A program made the translations under genes and the position numbers. Shown here piece after piece: positions 24,661-29,130 of a stretch of 29,130 nucleotides of DNA. The first letter of the stretch is position 1; each line of letters begins with the position of its first letter. The stretch covers positions 1 through 29,130 of the forward strand of contig JABVXV010000537.1 of assembly GCA_013365325.1 (NCBI GenBank), in the 5' to 3' direction. Source of the stretch: Dipetalonema caudispina (taxonomy: Eukaryota > Nematoda > Chromadorea > Rhabditida > Onchocercidae). The notes under the pieces were generated by a model that searched no databases, was not told the origin of the DNA, and saw only the letters and a list, made by a program, of their open reading frames with translations.

Positions 24661-25571
24661 GTCATTATCTCAACCAATAAACCATCAAGCAATAACGAAT
24701 CTATGCGGAAAACGGCATATAATGTTGGACTACAAACATCCGGAATATGTAATCAATTTTCCGGCTGCTTCAACCTCTGATAGTACTAATAATAAGCATC
24801 GAAAAGGAAATTATTTAGCATCAGAAGAGCAGAAAAATGAGCAACAACTTCCTTATCCTTTAGATTTATATATCAACAATGATATTTCTGAATCTCAGTA
24901 AGTTAAAAATTTTATCTGTTGTTATTTTCTTTTTTCTTTTTTTTTCGAATATTTGAAAATATGTTTTATTTTTCCTTAAAATAATTTAATATTTGTATTT
25001 TGTTGGTAATGGAGAAAATATTACTGATTAATTAGACTAGTAAGGATTAGATAAATTGATTTCCAATTTTTTGCTTTACTTTTTAGCAAATAGCAAATGC
25101 ATCATATAACCACAATGCTGAATACTAGTTAATTAATTAATTATTTTGTTCTGAAATACAGTGAATTTTACAATGATAACCTTAAGGATCACTGATAAAT
25201 AGATGTTACATAACAGCATTAATTAAAGAGATTACTTTTTGATAGGCTGTTAATTAATAAAATTTTTATATCAATTTACATTATTTACTTGTAAATTTAA
25301 TTTGATTTCTTTCAATTTGTTTCTTTTTAAGAAAAAAGTCTGAAATTTTCTTCTATTATTATTGTTGCTCGTTGGAAATTTAATTTTCTTCTTCAGTTGC
25401 CAATGGCTTATTACAACCGATTCATATCATAGTATTGGGGCAGAAATTAAAGTTGACAATGAAAGCCGCTATTTTTTGAATATTACGAACGAGAATGGTC
25501 TTCAAAAAAAGCAAGCTTTTGCTTTTTTGTTTTCTTTTTTTTTTTTTTTTTTAGTAAAAAGCAAAAGATAA
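24353..25571 (+). CDS. serine-rich protein of unknown function, 2-3 exons
   Basis: I do not recognise this gene. Exon 1 runs from ATG 24353 to 24897 and ends at TCTCA|GTAAGT, a textbook donor in phase 2. Exon 2 begins at 25397 after TTTTCTTCTTCAG in the matching phase and stays open to TAA at 25569-25571. A TAA lies in frame 12 bases before the ATG, and an acceptor-like CTGCTGCAG ends at 24321, so the 5' UTR may be trans-spliced. Residues 27-106 are Ser/Pro-rich, with Pro56-60 and poly-Ser runs 72-88 and 90-104 encoded by a TCA microsatellite. Residues 107-182 are of normal complexity (CGKRHIMLDYKHPEYVINF), as is the exon-2 start (CQWLITTDSYHSIGAEIKV). Read through, the product is 239 aa and ends in a Phe run from poly-T. 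Removing a possible 57-base intron (25498-25554) keeps the frame and gives 220 aa. The gene could also continue past the window through exons I could not place. Confidence 0.45.
24522..24664 (+). repeat. (TCA/ATC)n microsatellite inside exon 1
   Basis: Near-pure TCA repeat, pure from about 24566 apart from one TTA, grading at its left end into CACCAC and CACCGTCAT variants. In the plus frame it gives poly-Ser. In the opposite frame it gives a meaningless poly-Met frame. Length polymorphism between individuals is likely. Confidence 0.9.
25505..25567. repeat. overlapping hairpins at the 3' end of the plus-strand gene
   Basis: AAAAAAGCAA (25505-25514) pairs with TTGCTTTTTT (25519-25528) around a GCTT loop. 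CTTTTGCTTTTT (25516-25527) pairs equally with AAAAAGCAAAAG (25556-25567), so two mutually exclusive stems are possible. An 18-base T run followed by AG (25553-25554) sits between, making a potential 3' splice site. Confidence 0.65.
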
Positions 25572-28500
25572 TATAAAATTTAAAAAAGAGAAGACTTAAA
25601 AATGTATACTTAAATGATAAAAATTACCATTAACATCATAAAAAAGAAAAAAATTACACAGTGTTTGTTGTGTATGGATTTTAATTAACTGTTAAATATC
25701 ATTTCTATCCATTATTACTAAATTCTCTTCCTTAATTAGTTTATTAATTTGATAGTGATAAAAATTTCGGAAAATTTTTGCAGCTTTAGTATTTTTAAAA
25801 AATTTCAATATTTCATTTTTTTTTTCCAAACCAATGATTATGCCAATGATGAGCAAAAGGTAATTAATGTATTCCCTGTATTTAGTTAAATTTCATTCTG
25901 ATTACATCCAAAACTAATATTATGTTATTATCATTAATGTCATTATTTAGTCGAGAAAATGCTGAAATTGTTGATCAAAAAATTTAAATTCAAAATTGAC
26001 AAAATATCTGATAAACTTATTAACTAAAATATTGCAAATTTTAATCAAATAAAGAATGATGAAATATAATAATCATAACCAGGCTAATCACTGATAATAT
26101 TTTATTTACATCACTATTTATGCTTATTTCTTTCTTTTTTCGGCATTTGAAATATAATTTAATTCAATTCAATTTCTGGTTTCAATTCAATTCCTCGGAG
26201 CAAGCATTTCCTTTTTGTTCTGTTAACTGCAAAATTATTACATTTTTCATTTATTCAATAATTTTATGACTAAACCTATATTATTAACTAAACTTCTTCG
26301 AACACATATGACGTGACAATGCTTTTCAGGTAAAGTAGACATAAATTATTTCAAAAAAAAAGAAAAAAAAAATTACAATAAGCGATATTATCACGTCATT
26401 ATCATATATTGAAAGAAAATCACCAATGACAAAAAAAAAAAAAAAAAAAAAAAAATGGATATATTATTAGGATAAGCTATAGATTATCTGTCATATTTAT
26501 GACGAATTTATATGAATAAATTAAAAAGATATGAATGAAAAGGAAATGTTTGATTGACAGGCATTATTCCATGAACATATTTCAATGAATTTTTTCAATT
26601 CATTGATATATTTGCATGAAATTATGCAAAAAAAAAAAATAAAGAGAAATAACTAAATTAAAGAAAAAAGACCAAAATATGTTATTAGTTCAATGATATA
26701 CTTATGTAAAATTATGAAAACGAAAAAAAAAAAAAGTAAAAAATTGGAAAAAAAAAAACCAAGATATTATGGTATCATAGATATGTTAGAGGTAAAATTT
26801 GTTAGTATCATAAATTGGAGAAAGCTCATTCAAATAAGCAAATTTATTTGCTAGAAATAGCTATATAACCAAAAAAAAAGAACTTTAATATAATAAGATC
26901 TATGTGTATTAAAAGAATTACCACTAATTAGTTTAATAAAAAGAGGAAAATATGCAAAAAAAAATATTTCTTTCCATTGCATCATTTAAGCTGTTGAAAT
27001 ATTAATGATCATATCTATCATATATGAAATGATTTGATTAAAGAATGTTTCGAAATTTGCTATAAATGATAGAAATTTTTTAAATCAGTTACGATGATAT
27101 CTCAATATTCAAATTATCATAATAATGTAGTAGTATTGATTATCGATATAGTTAAAGATCAGACATATTGATTGATTAGTTTTATTCTTAATACTAAAAT
27201 AATGACACTTACTTAAATCAATAATCACTGATGGAAAGAGGGAAAGGAAATTATTCAAAAAAAACAATAATTCCACTAATGATTTTTTTTACTAAGATCA
27301 ATTTTTTCCCCTATCATTAATAATTAAATTAAAAATTTAATTCTTTCAAATAATTTGTAAAAAAAAAAAAAAACGATGAATTAAAAAGAATGGGAATAGA
27401 ATGAAATATGTTTCTTTTTAATTTTAAATTTAAAATCAAATATGTTTTCTTGTTTGTTTTCTCAATTATTATTACTTTCAAAAATTTTTGAAACGATTAT
27501 TATGTTACATTCATCTATCTAATTTCATGATTATTTATCAGTTGCTCATTAATTATCATAATTACTCACTGTTTTTTTTTTTTTAAACTACTTATTATCA
27601 ATTTATTCACCTGATATACCTAATATTTGATATATGTACTTTTGAGTATATGTAATATTTAATATATCTATAATACTGAATAACATTAATTTAACAGCAA
27701 TCTAAGCATATCAAATTTCTGATATAGTCTAGAATTCGCTTTAAAAAAATTGGTTTTCATTGATTTCTTTTCAATTTATGCTTTTTTTTTTTTTGTTTCT
27801 TTTTTGAAATAATTCTTTTTAGGTTAGCAAATAGTTATCATGTTTTAAGTGCAATTAAAACTTTAAAAAAAAAACTATTCAAATTGTCTGGCATGTCTGA
27901 AATTGAAATGTAATTCAGAAGTTGTCATGAAAAATTATTAAAATTCATCTGAAAAGAGGAAATGACTTGCACTATAATTGTTCACATTTTCAATACGTAT
28001 GCCTAAAAGTGTAATTTGGTTCTACTTCATTTTCGTACAGAATGTTTAATTATATTCTTCAATGAATTACACAAAATGATTAATTCATTAATTTAAATTT
28101 CAATTCTAGTTTTGGTATATTATTTGTTACAAATTTTTTACGCAAAATTTTATTTCAAAAAATTTTTACCTGATAAAATCATTTTAGACTAAGAATAAAT
28201 TTTGGAAAAAAAGACGAAAAACAAACATATTATTTGTTTACCAAATATATTTTGAGTGTTTAAATGTTTGCTTAAAGTTTGTTGGCAATTTATTTCCTGG
28301 ATGCCAATGATTTTATTCATATTGCACTTACAGATCCCAAAAGAGTCTTAAATTATAATTTCCTTTCAAATTTATAATTTTCAGAAAAATTTTTTGAAGT
28401 CATTTCCTTTAAATATATCCTTGTAAGCAAATATTTCTAATAAAATGCATTGATTCGTTTGGATTTTTTCGAAGAAATTTTCAAAGCGCTAAAGAAAAGC

Positions 28501-28948
28501 AAAATGCAAAAAAAAAAATTTCCCATTTATGTTAAAGCTAAATTTCATTCCCTTCATTTTCAAAGTGAAAAAAAAAGAGTTTTTGAGTTAAATTCTTTCA
28601 AAAAATAACTTTTTTAGGTTAAATTTTATTAAAAATGATTATTTTCAGTTAAATTTAAAAGTTTGATAGAGAAATTTACGCGCTTTTATTCACTTTTTCA
28701 TTTACAATAATTGTTCTGGAAAGTTGATTATTTTGTATTAAGCAGAAGCATAAGACAATTTGTTTCAATTACCTTTTCTTTTTTTTTTTGCACTCAAGAA
28801 AATTTCATCATTTAATTTTTAAATGATTAATGAATTGATTACTATTTAGACTTTCCAACAGCTTCAGTATTTTAGTTATGAATTTATAAGTGAGCAAAAA
28901 GCGGAGGAAAAAAATACGGAATGATATTCGTGAAGCTTATTAACATTA
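25572..28948. other. AT-rich region without a supported gene
   Basis: Isolated acceptor- or donor-like signals occur, for example TTTTTGCAG at 25774-25782 followed by AAAAG|GTAATT at 25860, and TTTTCAG at 28378-28384 followed by CTT|GTAAGC. The stretches between them are A/T homopolymer translations, and I could not chain them to the serine-rich gene with confidence. It also contains a 90-bp-offset duplication and a 25-base poly-A. Confidence 0.55.
26582..26700 (+). repeat. 90-bp-offset tandem duplication with hairpin
   Basis: TTCATTGATATA (26599-26610) and TTCAATGATATA (26689-26700) each lead into a similar block (GAAATTATG or AAAATTATG, then poly-A, then ACCAAAATAT- or ACCAAGATAT-like sequence). 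This makes two diverged tandem copies of about 90 bp. A 10-bp inverted repeat, TCAATGAATT (26582-26591) with AATTCATTGA (26597-26606), overlaps the start of the first copy. Confidence 0.55.

Positions 28949-29130
<182 letters not shown>

Noticed and set aside
24429..24692. Minus-strand frame coding for long poly-methionine
   Set aside because: It is only the opposite strand of the TCA microsatellite, with no splice or start context.

Overview
The window is very AT-rich eukaryotic DNA. It is crowded with A and T homopolymers, some longer than 25 bases, and with trinucleotide microsatellites. Introns have GT..AG borders, most acceptors end in a short T-rich TTTCAG-like signal, exons are short, and one start codon lies two bases after a 3' splice site. 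This combination suggests a nematode, possibly of the filarial/spirurid kind. That placement is inference; no rRNA, tRNA or mitochondrial marker is present to confirm it. I see no bacterial genes, CRISPR arrays or intact transposons.

Layout. 1-117 is a pure (TAA)39 microsatellite. 118 to about 6311 is non-coding, with homopolymers, a small diverged duplication and some inverted repeats. 6312-11856 holds the best-supported gene, on the minus strand. I reconstructed eleven exons whose splice phases all agree, giving 1467 coding bases and 488 residues. The protein has a basic N-terminus, a clean leucine-type coiled coil, a long polar Ser/Thr/Gln/Asn-rich linker, a SUMO-interacting motif and a C-terminal fibronectin-III-like domain. 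This is the architecture of ATF7IP/MCAF/Windei proteins, which are nuclear cofactors of the SETDB1 H3K9 methyltransferase. About 11860-24320 is a long gene desert with a GC-richer island containing a hairpin, several diverged tandem repeats and a perfect 16-bp-arm palindrome.

About 24322-25571 holds a probable plus-strand gene of unknown function. Its first exon carries an in-frame TCA microsatellite coding for two poly-serine runs and ends at a strong GTAAGT donor. A phase-matched second exon follows, and the 3' end is ambiguous because of a possible 57-base intron and overlapping hairpins. 25572-28948 is again AT-rich desert with a 90-bp diverged duplication. The window ends in a TTA/ATT microsatellite, roughly the reverse complement of the repeat at its start.

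The two genes are divergent and about 12.5 kb apart. Nothing in the sequence links their functions. No novel multi-gene system is visible; the most informative items are the ATF7IP-like gene and the repeat structures.
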